Source: Glutinoglossum americanum (taxonomy: Eukaryota; Ascomycota; Geoglossomycetes; Geoglossales; Geoglossaceae). From it: a stretch of 64,000 nucleotides of DNA. The translations under genes were made by a program, and so were the position numbers. The notes below the pieces were generated by a model. That model saw only the letters and a list, made by a program, of their open reading frames with translations. It made no database searches and was not told where the DNA came from. The stretch lies in assembly GCA_020080175.1 (NCBI GenBank), contig JAGHQL010000032.1, positions 62,001 through 126,000 on the forward strand, read 5' to 3'. The stretch's first letter is position 1, and each line of letters opens with the position of its first letter. Of the stretch, positions 21,338-33,876 are shown in pieces.

Positions 21338-23167
21338 CTACATATTAGCCGTAGCTCCAAGCTCGCGGCCAATCTCTCGTTCATCGAGTCCAAGTCGTTT
21401 GAACATTTCCTTGCCCCACACGAATATTGAATCGAGATTGTCGCCTCTCCTAACATTGGATACATGTCCCTCCTTCCCCAATATTTTCCTTGCGGGTGAA
21501 AATTGTTTCTTCAACAACTGATATTCAAAGGTACCCGTTCTCCCCGCCCTTTCTTTTAACGCACCCTGGATAATTATCCGGACAGTACCGATGTTAGGTT
21601 TAAGCCCATTACCGGCCCATCTGCGCTCCAAACGCCTTATTTGCTTTACCCTTTCTGACGTGTGCAGGAGACCTAAGTGCGCTGAGCCTAGACGTCTCGA
21701 CGAGCTTTCACACCTAGCGTTTTCGTCACCAAGTTCCAAGACGGGGAACCTGGAAGTTGGTATTATCTGCAAGCTAGAACCTGCACCTATACCGGCGCAA
21801 TCTGGGGTTCGACACCATAGGTCCCAGAAGTGTCTACCCTCCTCGCTTCCCCGAGTCTCAACAATACCCGTTAATAGTGTGTTGAAGGTAGTTGTGGCTA
21901 GAAATCGGGTGTCTTCAGGTTTCCACGAATCCAACACGTCGTGTTGAATATCGAAGTGCGACGGTAGCGTAGTGTGTACCATGTACCGAAGGAGGTTCAT
22001 ATACTTATCGCCAGGCCAGTAGTGCTTCTTCAGGGGTTTGGGCTGCCCGAAATGCCCATTCATGAGCTTGCACAGGATAGCCTTTGCTCTTTTCAGGGAT
22101 GCGGATTTGGCCAGCAGCTCAGCGTCGGTAGCAGCCATAGACGTATCTCTTCCGAGCCTCAAGATAGCCACAACCAGCTTTGCAAGTTCCAATTCGCCCC
22201 AGCGATACTTCCGATGCGAGTGTATGAAACCAAGAATATCCTGGACACCATCCCATCTACGGAGGTCAATTTCACACCGTAAAAGTGCCTTCACCATGTC
22301 TGTCGAGAACGGACGCGACACTTTGCTGACAACTTTAGATAGTAGCTGCATGTCGGATGTCGCCGATGCAAAGTTCACCAGCAAAGGCGCAAGAAAAACG
22401 TTCGAATAGATACTCTCAGGAATGCCCGGCCCATCCGCATCACGGGAGTAAAGAAGCCACCTGCCCAATTCGAATTCCTGATTCTCAGTGATTACACCAA
22501 AGAAATCTGCAAGGGTGGGGCCTGGGATTGTGTAGTAAAAGTGTGGTTTCAGATAATCGAGGGGCTCCCGCCCAAAATACTTGTCTTCATCCCCAGCGGC
22601 AGAGCGCGATTTAAATCTGACAAAGAAGTCTTCAATTGCCATCAGTTTGGCGGAATCCATTATATCCTGTAATTGAGACCAGACACGAAGGCAGGCGTTT
22701 ATATGGCCGGAGCGAGCGTAAAGTCCGAGTAGATGGTGAAGCACATATCCAGTGATGGCAGAGTAGCCGAGACCCCGACCTACTGCGCTGCGATTATCAG
22801 GTCCTCTGGTCTGTGGATGCTTGATGATTCTCTTTGCTCCATGATCGGACGCTAGGTTTAGAACCCGTTCCAGCTCTTTTGGGTTTGTCTGCGCCCGAGG
22901 ACCTGCTGCATTTAAAGCACACAAGATAACCTGATCATGAGAGAGTATCCTGTTGCCATAGGCTGCAGATAGAGATGGCGATCGATGCTGAGGAGGTCTA
23001 GTGATCAACGATCTGCCGTATCCACCAAGTGTACAGGATCTACTCGCTCCATCTGGTGAGCGAGAGGCTATAGAAGGGACGAGAAAGACTGGAATAGACA
23101 CGGAGCCAGTGCAGCTACTCCCACCATTGGCAAAGGGGCGCAGGAATGGTCGCGAGCAAATTTGCAT
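21338..23167 (-). CDS. PPR-like, probably mitochondrial protein of unknown function
   Basis: Uninterrupted 609-residue frame starting with a true ATG. The first 60 or so residues are rich in Arg, Ser and hydrophobics with almost no acid (MQICSRPFLRPFANGGSSC...), which fits a mitochondrial presequence. The middle is helical with weak repeat character, for example GYVLHHLLGLYARSGHINAC and later helix pairs, resembling pentatricopeptide-type helical repeats of fungal mitochondrial RNA-handling factors. The end is basic (RRLERRWAGNGLKPNIGTVR), and such 'GLKPN' turns are typical of PPR units. I cannot name an orthologue. A role in mitochondrial mRNA processing or translation is a guess from architecture. 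Single-exon structure differs from most neighbours. Confidence 0.75.
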   Translation of the reverse strand: MQICSRPFLRPFANGGSSCTGSVSIPVFLVPSIASRSPDGASRSCTLGGYGRSLITRPPQHRSPSLSAAYGNRILSHDQVILCALNAAGPRAQTNPKELERVLNLASDHGAKRIIKHPQTRGPDNRSAVGRGLGYSAITGYVLHHLLGLYARSGHINACLRVWSQLQDIMDSAKLMAIEDFFVRFKSRSAAGDEDKYFGREPLDYLKPHFYYTIPGPTLADFFGVITENQEFELGRWLLYSRDADGPGIPESIYSNVFLAPLLVNFASATSDMQLLSKVVSKVSRPFSTDMVKALLRCEIDLRRWDGVQDILGFIHSHRKYRWGELELAKLVVAILRLGRDTSMAATDAELLAKSASLKRAKAILCKLMNGHFGQPKPLKKHYWPGDKYMNLLRYMVHTTLPSHFDIQHDVLDSWKPEDTRFLATTTFNTLLTGIVETRGSEEGRHFWDLWCRTPDCAGIGAGSSLQIIPTSRFPVLELGDENARCESSSRRLGSAHLGLLHTSERVKQIRRLERRWAGNGLKPNIGTVRIIIQGALKERAGRTGTFEYQLLKKQFSPARKILGKEGHVSNVRRGDNLDSIFVWGKEMFKRLGLDEREIGRELGATANM

Positions 23168-23765
23168 GAATCGAGGATTGTGGGAGGTGGTGTAAGTGAG
23201 GATTTTCGGTTCGACGAACTATCCTAGCGAGTGATGAGGTAAACAAAATTTCTTGATGCTCTACAGACTAAATACATGCCTCAGGTTTAGGGTTGAGTTG
23301 TGCTTAACTCTTTCTCCAAAAGCCCGCCTCAAGATGTATGCTGCAATTGAGCAAGGCGAAAACAAAATAAACATTAAATAGCCGGTTCATGTTCTATTTC
23401 GTGCAATGGTTCGCAATTAACTTGAGACAGCTATGCATGTGCCTCAACAACAATCTAGACCGGCTATGCTCTCCCACCACCACAAAAAAAATGGAGGATA
23501 AGTGGAAAGCGGGTCTATATGATATAAAATCTGAATTAGAACTCTTAGCCAGTTGAGCCATATTCGGACTAAATCTGGTTTTTCTTTGGTTGTGTTAATC
23601 AGCTTGTTTGTTTTCGTTGAAGGTCGCTAAAGCCGGGTGGACATCTCCCTACTCCGTCATCTCGACAACCTTAACACACGTCAGTCTTTTACGGACACGG
23701 GCGTGAACGGAGGTTTCATAGACTCAACTCTCGGCAACCTCAAAGAACTGTGCGTATCTTCAACT
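23168..23765. other. Divergent intergenic region, PPR-like / zf-PARP genes
   Basis: 598 bp of promoter DNA between divergent genes. No supported gene. The open frame beginning at 23637 only becomes coding at the ATG at 23766. Confidence 0.5.
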
Positions 23766-25687
23766 ATGGGTACTTATCGTGTTGGTATGTGCTCTATTAG
23801 TTTTGTTCCCGCTCAAGACCTGAAACGCTATTATGGCCATCTCGTTACCAGTTTTCATATCATATACTAACCGGAGCAATTACCAGAGATCTCGGAAAAT
23901 AGCCGCGCTGGCTGCAAGAACACTAAGTGTAAGAACCTAGGTCTCAAGATACAAAAGGGCGAATTGCGTTTAGGAACACTGCTGGAGATCGGCGAACATA
24001 AGAGCTGGAGCTGGAAGCATTGGTGGGTCGTATATCCATGCATCTTTGGTTGAAGCTATATCAAGCTCTTCCTCTTACATTCACCAAAGGGGGTGTGTCA
24101 CTCCTGTACAAGTTCAGAACATCAAGAACTCTATCTCCGAGAATCTTGATGATTTGGATGGGTATGATGAGGTGTCGCCTGAAATGCAGTTAAAGATTAA
24201 GGATGCTATCGAGCAGGGTCACGTTGCTGACGAAGATTGGTCTGGGGTAAGTGCTTGACTTGCACACGTTCATAACAGTGGGCTAAAAAAAATTCACAGG
24301 ATGTGGAGCTCAATCGTCCAGGGAAGAAAGGAATGCATAAGCGTACTTCAAAAAAGGAAGCCGGAGAAGTATGCATTCTTGCACTTTCTTTTCTGATATC
24401 TCCGCGTAACCGTATCGTGTTTGCATAAGTCATGTGCTTGCACTTTGCGCCTCTGGTTTCAAACTATCGTCCAAGATCCGCGTTTTCCTTTTCTACTCCT
24501 CCCCCTTCCACCACCTTCTTTGCCACGCCCCACAAAACCACTTTTTGCTCGCTTTATAGAATCATGTTTTCCCGCCTGATTTCCTCGAGCCCACGGTCCT
24601 CAAACTCGTTCTCTACCGCATTGATCACATATATATATGAGCCAGAGGATGACCTTTCTGGGGGCGTTACTGTGACTGAGATCATACTGGATCCAATAGA
24701 GGTGAACACCTGCTATGGATCCTTGAACATCTCTGCTGCTTGATATTGTCTTGTACCGCTTACAAGGAGCTGACTTTCTGCTAGGAGCATGAGGACGAAG
24801 CTGATGCGGGGAAGAGCGACGATAAACCGGCGACTAAAAAGCGCAGCCGCAGCAAGAAGGATGCTGAGGACGAGGAAAAACCGGCGGTGACTAAAAAATC
24901 TAAGACTGGATCCAAGAAAGCCAAGCCTACTGCCACTGCCGCTACTGATGTCGCGAATGACGAAGAAGAGGGGGAGAAGGCCTCAAAGAGGACTAAAGCC
25001 GCCGAAAAGAAAGCCAAGAAGGTTGTTGATGATGTCGCGAATGATGAAGAAGGTGGGGAGAAAACTCTAAAGAAGACTAAAGCCGCCGGGAAGAAAGCCA
25101 AGAATGCTGCTGATGATACGGCAAATGGTGAAGAGGAAGCCCCAAAGAAGGCTAGAGCCGCTGGGAAAAAACCCAAGAAGGATACTACTGCCGCTGAGGG
25201 GGATATCTCGGCCGATGGTAACGAGGCAGCGGCCGCGAGGAAGACTAGATCGGGCGGTAAATATAAACCAGCACCAGCTGTTGTGGATGAATCCGGGTCG
25301 GACGTTGGCGAGAAACCTGCTCCAGCCAAAGCCACCAAAAAGAAGGCGGATAAAGGTGGAAAAGACAGATCCGCTCCTAAAGAGGCCGCTAAGGTCAATG
25401 GGAAGACCTCTCCTATTCCTAAAGGCCGTAAAGCGATCCCTAAGTCTGCCGAGCGTGTGGAAGACTCGGATGACGAAGATGTCGAAGGACCCGCAGAACC
25501 CAAGAAGACTACCAAGGAATCTAAGGCTGAAACTAAGACGAGCGGAAAGGGAAAGGCGAAAGATGGAGATGCTGCGAAGGCCAGTGCTCCTAAGGAAAAG
25601 AAGTAAGTTACATAAACTGCGTGTCAATCTAGGCGACTAAGTAATGTCTATCTCTCTAGGGCTAAGAAGGCCACCGCCAAGAAGTAG
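23766..25687 (+). CDS. PARP-type zinc-finger protein with lysine-rich tail
   Basis: Probable chromatin or DNA-break binding protein. Exons 23766-23784, 23887-24022, 24090-24246, 24300-24368, 24785-25602 and 25660-25687 give 408 residues. Residues 1-85 are a PARP-type zinc finger: MGTYRVEISENSRAGCKNTK then C16/C21 (C-x4-C spacing), GELRLGT, SWSWKHWGC with H51/C54, then VTPVQVQNIK. This finger recognises DNA ends in PARP1 and DNA ligase III. No PARP catalytic domain follows. From about residue 130 the protein is a Lys/Ala/Asp/Glu-rich tail with imperfect repeats of about 34 residues (KRTKAAEKKAKK, KKTKAAGKKAKN, KKARAAGKKPKK), like histone H1 tails, ending AKKATAKK. The 19-nt first exon and 416-nt fourth intron are unusual here. 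The tail start and the long intron are the least certain parts. Confidence 0.85.
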
Positions 25688-26798
25688 TGTCGAGATTTTC
25701 GGCCAGGAAATGGACGGTTTGGGTTTCGTCCTCTTTTAGTCATCTCCGCGTGCTTTTCTTCCATAAATCGCTTGCGATGGTTTAATGGTTTTCTTGATGG
25801 TCCTGTCGTCCTCTAATGTTCATAATCTGGTTCTTGCATCTGAATCGCATCACCCCCGGTTCTAATAGATAGGGCTCCCGTAGATTCTCACCCCCCCGAA
25901 GGGGCATTATTTTCCCTTCCTCAACTGCTCTCTCAGAATCTCGGGAATTTGGTGTTGAGCGCTTTTTCCGCTATCCCTTTACAGGCTTAGAAGAGGACCT
26001 AAGCTACTTCAGGAAATACTGGGTACTGGTAATCGGGGAATGAGTAAATCACAGCAGCCCTCAGCGCTCTAGTTCACCCCTCTTTTGTGGCTTGTATTTG
26101 TTTCTATCAGATACATTCGGCCAGGCTGCGCTCTCTTATTAGTATATTCGCTTTCACCAAAGCGGATGTCAACAGCTGGCAATCCTCCTTGTAACTTGAG
26201 TTTGGCCTGAACCCCGCACTGATCCACTTGCTTATGGTAGGCCTTGGGCGACTCTGGGTAAGTGCTACGGTCTCTTTGCAAATCGTATATCCTCATTCAT
26301 TTGAATCTTGATACGCATGAAAGGAAATATTATACCTCTTATAGGCCTTCCTAGTGCGTCTGTTTACCGCGGACTCGCGTCGCTGGGCTTGTCAAATCTC
26401 CTCTCCATCCAGCAATCTTCCTTTGGATGGCATGCTTCGCCGGAGCTAGAACCCATACCTCCCCACTAGGTACCCGCACGCTGGTTCGGGACAAACAAAA
26501 CACACCAACTCTTTTTCCTTGAAGAAATACCCAAACCCTTCAACTACCATCCACCAGTGCTGACTACAAAGGTGGGGGCCTCACATAAGTGCCTGTATAC
26601 TGTGAGTTCTCCATTTCTTCTAACTTAGCCCCACAGAAGAGATCATGCAACCAAATTTAGAGCAACTAACCTTGCTTGTCAACAACTAGGGCTGCTATCC
26701 ACCCTGCACTGTAAGATCAAATCACCCCGTCGCTCACCACACCAGGGGTTTGTGCTGCCCCCTCTATAGCCGGATGATGCACTCCACTAATTAGCCAA
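25688..26798. other. Intergenic upstream of the helicase gene
   Basis: 1.1 kb. No supported gene. A 75-codon minus-strand frame at 26069-26296 has no recognisable content. The last part should be the helicase promoter. Confidence 0.45.
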
Positions 26799-29700
26799 AT
26801 GGACGGCAGTGCCAGTTACCAGAGGGTAATCACACATCGCCAGCTTTCGCCTCCCTTTGGCACAACGTTGACAACGCTAACAACGCCTGCTCGTTCGATA
26901 TCCACACGCCCCTTTAGTTACCCAGACTACGAGGCCAAGTTTGTGTGTATAGGGACATAGAAGACCCAATGTCAACCGCGACGGACCTCCGCGCACATGT
27001 ACTTCCGCCCTGGTTCATGGAATACTCGGCCACGGTTGGCCTGTGCATGGACTATCATGCTGGTTACTGCAGCCGGGGGGCAAGTAGATGCGACAGGAAA
27101 CACGACGTTAGAAGGGTCCTCAAGCTTCCTATTCTTTGTAGCAACTTCTGGTTAGGTGACTGTAAAGTTAAGGCACCGATTTGTGACCGTGGATGTCATC
27201 CATGCAAAGATTTCTCAAGGTGTGTCAAGCTGTCTTGTTCCGAATGTCCGAATACCCTCTGGCAGAAGGGCCCATATCTCAAGAAGCAAACTGTCTACTT
27301 TTTGCTTGCACTACCAGGTTCTGACTATCAGCAGTCGTACCTGCGAAAATTTTATCTGTCCATATGATCACAATTACAAGTTGGGACATAATGGCGAGCT
27401 CTTGGGCCCTTTCCCAACGCGTATTAATAGTGAACCGAATTACTTATCCTTACAGCCCCGACTCTTTGAACAAACATTCGACGACAAGGGGCCCGGCCAA
27501 CTCTCCGGTCATGGCTATCGCCATGATAATGATCACGTCAACATCAGGCACATTCAAATATTACCCACCATGGATGAGATTCTCTCGCAGCGACCTCCTT
27601 TTATGCCACGCAAAGACGTCACGTCCTGGCATTTTCTTCCACGTGGCGTCTCGCGGCTTATTGACACCCAATTTCGGCAGCTCAGGTATGACTCAATCGA
27701 GAGTGTCATTGATAGTACTTACTACACTTGCCAACTACTTGCTTCATCATGCATTCTGGATGCCAGTGAAAACTTCCATGTAACTCCGAAGGGCAATCGC
27801 TTCAGGGCTTACTACGACATCACTTTCGAAGGGCTTGGGTGGCACAATTATAAAGGGCTAGAAGTCGAGATTAGTTTCGCATGCCCCCCTCACCTGCAAG
27901 GCTGGAAGTTGTCTACATCAGATGTTCTCGAGAGGGGGATGCTGGTGGCTCTTGTGGGTCTGGATCTAGATAGCCCAGCTCTGTCAACAATATTTTTCGA
28001 GGTCTCGTTCACCAAGTCAGCTGAAGGTATGAGAAGTAAAGGTAACGGAGTTAGAGGTAGGGAAAAGCCCCCAAGCAGTCTATCATTCCAGTTATCTCGG
28101 CCGCTTACCCTCCTTTAGCCAACATGAGGATGTGCCTGGCAGACCCAGAGAATGAAGATGACTGCCGTCGAGTCCTTTATTACTCCCAATCCATACAACA
28201 TGGTAAATTCATTCTTGTTGAATACCCTGGTGTTTTGCCCGCTGGATTCATGCACACCTTGAAACGCCTTCAGCATCCTGATACGCAGTTGATACCATTC
28301 TCTCAGGAGATAGCCCCAGGTAACATTATTGGAAGAAGCCTTCCTGGTAATGAACCGCCGGCATATGCAATCGCTAAAGAGTTCACTTACAATTTGACTT
28401 CGCTCAGGACTCCGGGAAGGGAATTTGATACCCCTGAACTTCGAATACCTCTATCTTTTTCAGCTAGCGATTCTACAGAGTCCCTAAGTATGCTACTAGA
28501 CCAGACTTCGCTGGACGAAGGGCAGGCTGCCGCGTTACTCGCCTGTCTTAACCGTGGGCTAGCATTTACCCAAGGGCCACCTGGTACCGGAAAGACTTAT
28601 CTTGGCGTTGCCTTGGTCAAAGCCATTCTTGCATCGCGACCCGAAAACGCAAAATGGCCAATTGTTGTGGCTTGTATGACCAACCATGCTCTTGACTCCT
28701 TCTTGAGGGATTTGTGTGACCAAGGCGTCCAGAATATTGTTCGGCTTGGAGCTGGTAGTAAACAGAAATGGACTGAGAGTATTTCGTTGTGGAGGGCGCG
28801 GAAAAGCAAGATACCTGGAATGCGGTTCAACCGATGGAAAGCAGCCATTCGTAGAGTTGAGGGTTAGCCCGACCCCCCGTCTTGAGATCGTGTTTAGGAT
28901 ACAATGCTGACCGTCCTAGGCCTGACTCGTGAAGGGGATCAGTTCTGTCAATCGTTTAGCATGCCCGAGCTGTCTTGGCACGTGCTCAGGGAGTATATTC
29001 AAGAAAATTATAATGGTTACTATCAACAATTTGCCTCTCTAGAAGCTGCAGGGAGTGAGCACGGAGCAGATAATTCCCTCGCACGCAAAGCCGAAGGGTT
29101 TGGCTTTATGTGTTGGATAAAGGAGGTGGACATAAACGCTGAAGAAGCCTTACTCAGAAACTTCCATTTATATCTTGGCAAATCAGCGGTCTCGGACGTC
29201 GGATTCCCGATCGTCCAGCAAATGCTAAAGGAGATATTTTGTTCAAAGAATCTGCATATTGCAACTACACTGGGGGAGCCAAGTATATGGCAGATGTCAT
29301 CATCTGAACGGCAACAACTTGTGGAGCGTTGGAGGTCGGAGGTTGGTACAATCAAATTAGTGGAGCAGGTTGCGGAGCTTCACCGTCGCCATCAAGAGGC
29401 TAGACAAAACGAACAGCGGATACTCGCCGATAATACTGGCGTCCAGCTTAAGATGCGTAAGTTCAGGGTACCTGATGGGGCGATGTTATGACGCTAACTG
29501 TTTCTTGATCAGAGGACGTAATTGGGGTAACGACAACCGGTTCAGCGATGTACTCCGAGCTTCTAAAGATAGCCGGCCCCAAAGTAGTCATTTGTGAGGA
29601 GGCAGGCGAAGTCATGGAGCCTCACACCCTATGTACTCTTTCGCCCACTATAGAACATGGTATTTTTATTGGGGATCCGGAACAGCTTCGGTAAGCACCC

Positions 29701-32700
29701 ATGTGCTCTGAACTAACCCGGGAAGTGTCTAACCGCTATTCAGACCACAGGCAATGGAGCAATCGCTCTCTCTAGAGACTAAAATGGGCGTCCTATACAG
29801 GTTGGATGAGTCCCTGTTTGAGAGGCTCATGAAACCTGCCGACCCTGAGACAAAGCCTATCCCGACTACCCAACTAAGCATCCAGCGTCGGATGTTTCCT
29901 GATATTGCTGACTTGTCTCGTGCAACGCTCTACCCATCACTTCAAGTAAGTATTACCCATAACAAGAAGTACTATTTCCTCCGCTAAATTAATTCAAAGG
30001 ACCACATATCTACAACAATGCATGATCCTGTTGCCGGAATGGTGCGAAGAATGTACTGGCTAGATCACACAGAACCGGAAGATGAAAGCGGTGCTGATTC
30101 ATACTCTAACCCATTTGAGGCTGAGATGATTCGAGGTCTAGTTAGATATCTTATTTCTCAAAATCACTATGGTGTGGGGGATATTGCGGTCGTTGTACGT
30201 TTGCCATTCGCGTATCAAGATAAGATCTAACTTGAAATAGACGCCGTATAAGGCGCAATTGTCGCTTTTGCAAACACGGCTTCATGCTCAATGCTCAGTT
30301 TATCTAAGCCAGGCTGATATTGAACAGCTCCAAGAAGATGAACTAATCACCGAAGGGGCAATCAACGCAAATAGCCTTACGGATGTGGATATGTTCCATC
30401 TCCTCCGAACTGCAACAATGTGAGCCTTAAGGAGGTACATAGCCTAGAACAGATGGCTAACCAATATCTTAGCGACAATTTTCAAGGTGAAGAGGCCAGA
30501 GTCGTTATATTGAGTACTGTCAGGAGCAACTCTGAAGGCCGTGTTGGGTTCCTCAGGACTGAGAACCGCGTAAATGTAGCCTGCAGGTGAGTGACAAAAT
30601 CAGGGGCTCTCAGCGTGTTGCTAATCAACCATTGCAGCCGAGCCCGCGATGGGTTCTACATTATTGGTAATGCAGGCTTGATCGGTAGTGTCAACATGTG
30701 GGCAAAAATAATGTAAGTCCCGGCTCAAAGACATCAGCGGTAGCCTACTTATAAGGACTTAGAGATGTGTTCCAGAAAAAGGGCTGCATCGGAACCTCTC
30801 TTACCGCACATTGCTCGAGACACCCCTTTTCCTCCAACACAAAAGAGGTATTCAAACCAAGAGATTTCGCTTTCATTCAACCGTGTAGAATCAAATGCGG
30901 ATACATATTCGAATGCGGACATGTTTGCGATTATTTGTGAGTGAGCGACTAGACCAATATGATGTAATGTCATATTCTAACGACTTCCACAGTTGCCACC
31001 CAGCGCAACTGCATAAGTACCGGCTCTGCCAAAAACCATGCAAGCGTAAGCGCGCTTGCAGACACCATTGTACAAAGTCATGTCATGAGCCTTGTGGGGA
31101 TTGTGCCGCAATCGTCTCCGTTTCGATGCCCTGCGGACATGTCATCGAGATGCGGTGCTCAGACTGGACGGCCGGACCATGCAAATGCACTTACGCTACC
31201 CAGAATATTCAATTGGGGTGTGGCCATCAGTATAAAATTTTGTGCTCAAGCGGTCAGATTGGAACCCCAGATTGCGATGCTCCATGTGCAGAATTATTAC
31301 CGTGTGGGCATAGCTGTGCTGGGAAGTGCCGAGACTGTGGTCACACCTCAACACATTTGAGTTGTGTAGCTTCATGTGAAAAGGAGTTGGCATGTTCTCA
31401 TAAGTGTAAACAAACGTGAGTTTTCCGCCACCATTAGTTTTAGTAGTGCCGCTCTAACACATACAATTAGTTGCCACTCAGGACCTTGCGGGCCGTGTAA
31501 GCGACCTTGCCTGAAAGCATGCGATCATGGATCATGCCCAAATACCTGTGGCGATGAGTGCGATCCATGTGTCTTGCCTTGTGCCCGCGAATGCGAGCAC
31601 CAGGCAAAATGCACAGTAATCTGCAGTTTGCCTTGCACTCGGCTACCATGCTCTAGGCAATGCACCAGTGGTACGTTATAACGCAGAAGATTTCTACGGG
31701 CTAGTACCAGCTAACACACCCGCCGATAGTCCTTGACTGCGGTCATACATGCGGCGGCCTATGCGGGGAGAAGTGCCTTGAGACTTGCCAGGAGTGCACC
31801 ACCGGCGTTAAGTCAACAACTCCAAAGATTCAACTTCCCTGTGGCCATTCCTTCGATGCGGAATGCCTCGACAGACACGTCCGACTCAGTGATATCTATA
31901 GGATAGATGGTAAGGTCACAATTACCGGCTTTCGTCAACCTGTTCAAAGTATTACATCTATTCTAGGCTGTCCAACTTGCTGTGAACCATTATCTAATGT
32001 GCGGAGATATGCGTCGCTTCACAAACTTAAAGATCTGCATACAGAGGTCGATCTGACTTATGGAAAATTTGGGCAAATGCTGGGTAGATTCCAGAATTTA
32101 CTTTCACAGCACGAGAGGAGCCTCCAAATGCGATTTGCAACTTTCTGCAGCGGCATCTCGTCGAGTCCACTTGCAAACAGCCGAAACCAATACCTCATTC
32201 AACAGCGCGGTTGTGAACTCGATGAGCTGCAGACCATAATCTGCAATTTTCGTGGTGAGTTCAGTATCTTGAGTCCTCCTATCGACCCCGGGGAATCCTG
32301 ACTGAGCTACAGATGAGTTTGTTGAGCCATTCGAACATGGCATTAAGAATATAACGTTACTTCTGGCCAGCCCTACTGATTACCCTGTGCCCGTACTCTC
32401 ATTCGGACTGAGGTTTAGGCTACTCTACTTCAGGTGTCGCCTCACGACGCTCAACGAGGGTCTCGCAACCGCGCGATTCTTGAGGCAACAACGTGACCCA
32501 ACTAAAACCCTTCAGGGTATTGGGCTTGGTCTGTACATGCTAATGCGGCAGCATGTTCACGAATACGCTGAGGAAATTGATAAACACATCTCAGGATGCA
32601 ACGAAAGGCAACTTAAGTCCCTCGAAGTGGAGTTCCGTCTAGTACAGAGCTGCTTTGTTGGCTGTGCGAACCAAGTCGAGCATAATCTATTGCGCCATAA

Positions 32701-33061
32701 AATCGACAACAAAACCAGTTTTGACAGAGTCACCGAGCTCATCCAGGCTTACCCAGACACAGCCGGTAGACTAAAAGACATAGTGAACCCCATCCAAAGG
32801 TTTGCGGATGGCAGCCCGTTGCGTGGGCCCCTTCATGAACTCCTAGGAGGCAAGGACATTCACCAAGAGTTAGGGAGACACAAAATCGGGTACCTGGCTC
32901 ACTGTGAAAACGGCCATCCCTACTCCACGAAGACATTCAAGCACTGCCCAGAATGCGGCCCCAAGGCCTCGCCGCTCATCGATTACAATGCGATGTTGGC
33001 GTCAGACTCGGCCACTTGGGTCGCTGATTTCAAGAAGACCATGGCCTTGGGGAAGAAGTAG
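26799..33061 (+). CDS. ZNFX1/Hrr1-type SF1 helicase with NF-X1 zinc fingers
   Basis: Upf1-like RNA helicase of the ZNFX1 family; S. pombe Hrr1 of this family works with RNA-dependent RNA polymerase in RNAi heterochromatin. Sixteen exons (26799-26825, 26918-27219, 27335-28026, 28119-28862, 28920-29456, 29513-29690, 29744-29945, 30000-30194, 30241-30419, 30473-30586, 30638-30712, 30763-30936, 30993-31415, 31471-31670, 31730-32254, 32313-33061) close in frame at 1771 residues. N-terminal CCCH-like fingers include CKDFSSRTCENFICPYDH. Walker A is QGPPGTGKT, motif II VVICEEAGE, then IGDPEQLRPQ, the Q-rich STVRSN and VACSRAR. Next come repeated NF-X1 Cys/His modules (CGHVC, CGHSC, CGHTC) and a C-terminal CENGH-CPEC finger resembling the RZ type. 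The tiny first exon is the least sure part; ATG at 26969 is the alternative start. Confidence 0.92.
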
Positions 33062-33654
33062 GCTTCGTGAGGATACCCTCCCCATGAAACCCTAAAAAAA
33101 AAGATCGGTATCTATTTCAGTCGACAGTTATGACAACGGTAGTTCCACCTTAGGATTAGGCGGGAGGTGGTTGATCGACCGGTTTGATACCCACGCTCAG
33201 GGAATGGGGGGAGAAAACAATTTGTATCCAACTCTATCCCAAGAGCGTTAGAAAAGTGTTTCCTGTTCCGCCGTGGAGAGAGGTCGCGCAATGGAGTCAG
33301 AGAATCCATCGCAGATTTGTTTTTAGAAAGGTTAGAGGTTTCTTCCTGCCACTAATCTCCCAACTACCCTTCAAATAGAGCAAAAACGCATGAGACAGAA
33401 ACCTAAATTTCTTCACTTCCATTGCTGAGGAAAATAAACTTTTTCCCGTCTCTATCCCAAGGATAGCAGACTCGAGTTCCAAAAAGGTTCAATCAAAGAA
33501 CTAGATCATTTAGATTCCGCGCCGTAAATCTACTATAGTATCATATACAGGAAGTTGGGCAAGCTAATAATTGCTCGAGTCAGGCCACTCACTCCCCTCT
33601 AAATCCTCCCGCTAGATGCACCACCACCCACCGAAAAGAAGAGAAAAAGCACTA

Positions 33655-33876
33655 AGGATAATTTCTCAAATACCATGACTTTTCACTTCACCCACCCGGA
33701 TGCCACAGAAAGTTTACTAGAATACTACACAAGTCAAGGGGGGGGGGGATTGCATATACAACTGACGATACTGGTAATTTTTGTGTATTCACTTGTGTAG
33801 CATTCTAGTAAACTTTTTTATAGTATTTGAGTAAATAAAATGAAAAGTCGTGCGTAGTATTTAAGAAATTATCCCT
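33655..33876. mobile_element. MITE, Tc1/mariner-like, with long imperfect inverted repeats
   Basis: The ends are inverted copies: AGGATAATTTCTCAAATAC on the left, and AGGGATAATTTCTTAAATAC when the right end is read on the minus strand. The match continues inward in both arms (GACTTTTCA, AGTTTACTAGAAT, CTACACAAGT), so most of the 222 bp folds back. Both ends are flanked by TA (33653-33654, 33877-33878), the target duplication of Tc1/mariner elements. There is no coding capacity. A run of G (about 33739-33749) interrupts the centre. It is a non-autonomous element needing a transposase from elsewhere. Confidence 0.85.

Noticed and set aside
24781-25627. Long minus-strand frames of 244 and 186 codons
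   Set aside because: They are antisense to the lysine-rich tail of the zf-PARP gene. The low-complexity codons (AAG, GCC, GAT) lack reverse-strand stops, which creates false open frames.
26799-33061. Helicase read as a frameshifted pseudogene
   Set aside because: Every frame break coincides with a good donor, branch site and acceptor, and sixteen exons close in frame with all helicase motifs intact.
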